A stretch of 64,000 nt of DNA from a filamentous cyanobacterium ESFC-1 (GTDB lineage Bacteria > Cyanobacteriota > Cyanobacteriia > Cyanobacteriales > Spirulinaceae). Position numbers and translations under genes: made by a program. The notes below the pieces were generated by a model. That model saw nothing but the letters and a program-made list of their open reading frames with translations. It searched no databases and had not been told where the DNA came from. The stretch is taken from contig KB904821.1 of the NCBI GenBank assembly GCA_000380225.1, positions 2,440,657 through 2,504,656 of the forward strand, given 5' to 3'. The first letter of the stretch is position 1. The number at the start of each line of letters is the position of its first letter. Positions 63,565 to 64,000 of this stretch are shown in pieces.

Positions 63565-63767
63565 ACCGCCCGTTTGCCATCAAAGCCCCAGCGCGATCGC
63601 AAAAAATTTTTTGATTATCCCTATCTTCCCACTCTCTTGTCGGATTCTAGGCCGTTGATTCGTCTTTTGTTGGACTCATCAACTCCCCTAAAAATCACCA
63701 AAAGAATGGGTTTCAAGCCTCGCCTTTCTAGGGCGGCTTCTTATTGGTCGTTAGATTTTACCAAAAA
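63565..63767. other. Intergenic region upstream of the GH13 gene
   Basis: Holds a GGGTTTCAAGCC...GGGCGGCTTC hairpin-bearing stretch (63703-63737) resembling right-end hairpins of IS1341-type elements. No supported gene. Confidence 0.4.
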
Positions 63768-63857
63768 TTCTGGGTTTAAAGCCCCGTCCTGTCTTGCCGA
63801 GCGTTCCCTTGCGCCTTACGGCGACGCGGGGTCTCGGCGCTTATAGGACGGCTTTAT
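63768..63857. mobile_element. Left-end-like sequence of an IS200/IS605-type element (inverted copy)
   Basis: TTTAAAGCCCCGTCCTGTCTTGCC through GACGGCTTT is the reverse complement of the 56940-57060 unit but lacks an internal segment of about 47 bp. It implies a second related element running rightward beyond the window. Confidence 0.65.
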
Positions 63858-63983
63858 ATTATAATATTGGTGTGCGAGTGACCAGTAATGTGGGCCGCAC
63901 TACAACAAACCTAACCAACTCAATAGTTAAAGTAAGGGGTTTTCAGCACAATCCTTGTTGATGTAAAACTTTAAGGGTGTAGT

Positions 63984-64000
63984 TGTGAAAACAAACTGTC
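63984..64000 (+). CDS. Possible start of an IS200/IS605 transposase gene (truncated at window end)
   Basis: GTG AAA ACA AAC TGT could be the start of a TnpA-type transposase (V/M-K-T-N-C) belonging to the element whose end is at 63768. Only five codons are visible, so this is weak. Confidence 0.2.

Overview
This 64 kb window looks like chromosomal DNA of a filamentous, non-heterocystous-type cyanobacterium. Evidence: the palindrome GCGATCGC (HIP1) occurs throughout; a fraC-fraD pair (septal/filament-integrity proteins) is present; and there are several genes typical of cyanobacteria (FraC/FraD, DUF2358, ArsA-HSP20 fusion, 4-Cys Ser/Thr kinase, carotenoid oxygenase, GuaB3, heptameric STRR repeats, many Uma2 proteins). 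No rRNA, tRNA, CRISPR or prophage was seen.

Layout. 0-6.4 kb: an ABC-2 exporter operon (one ATPase, three tandem related permeases, two of them sharing a 203-bp almost identical junction). 6.6-9.7 kb: Uma2 protein, then an oxidative-stress group (PerR-type Fur repressor divergent from a type II peroxiredoxin, followed by a thioredoxin-reductase-like flavoprotein). 9.8-15.3 kb: XPB-like helicase, Uma2, an Rpn/DUF2887 nuclease bracketed by 115-bp direct repeats, guaB3, a GST. 15.5-18.7 kb: a Ser/Thr kinase, then the most interesting stretch, a DAHP synthase gene (entry to aromatic amino acid synthesis) preceded by two consecutive short leader peptides. Each leader contains Phe-Trp-Trp-Phe, each is followed by mutually exclusive antiterminator and terminator hairpins, and the pair sits behind a good promoter. 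18.7-28.7 kb: housekeeping genes (M48 protease, fraD/fraC, ArsA, msrA, pyruvate kinase, endonuclease V). 28.8-38 kb: two large sensor kinases, one fused to a receiver and an adenylate cyclase, plus aspC and cbiET/cobL. 38-44 kb: gpsA, dusB, an unknown triple-repeat protein with a pentapeptide protein, dusA. 44-50 kb: a small toxin-antitoxin-like pair and a large TPR-CHAT protease overlapping a membrane-protein gene. 50-64 kb: sulfurtransferase, GH13 amylase, dapB, a RAYT remnant, a formate/nitrite transporter, a tnpB element inside a broken NUDIX gene, carotenoid oxygenase, amidase, glycosyltransferase, and a GH13 protein lacking the usual nucleophile.

Intergenic space is dominated by repeats. 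Heptamer arrays (nearly all written AC-N5 on one strand) sit between many genes and in several cases run into the coding sequence and supply the start codon. Other families are a GGTGGGTTACGGCGG inverted-repeat element, a 16+1+16 palindrome (one copy inside the CHAT coding region), a GTAGGGGCGGGG hairpin, and REP palindromes next to the RAYT remnant.

All calls come from reading the sequence and remembered family features. No database search was run, so family names are recognitions and not measured hits.
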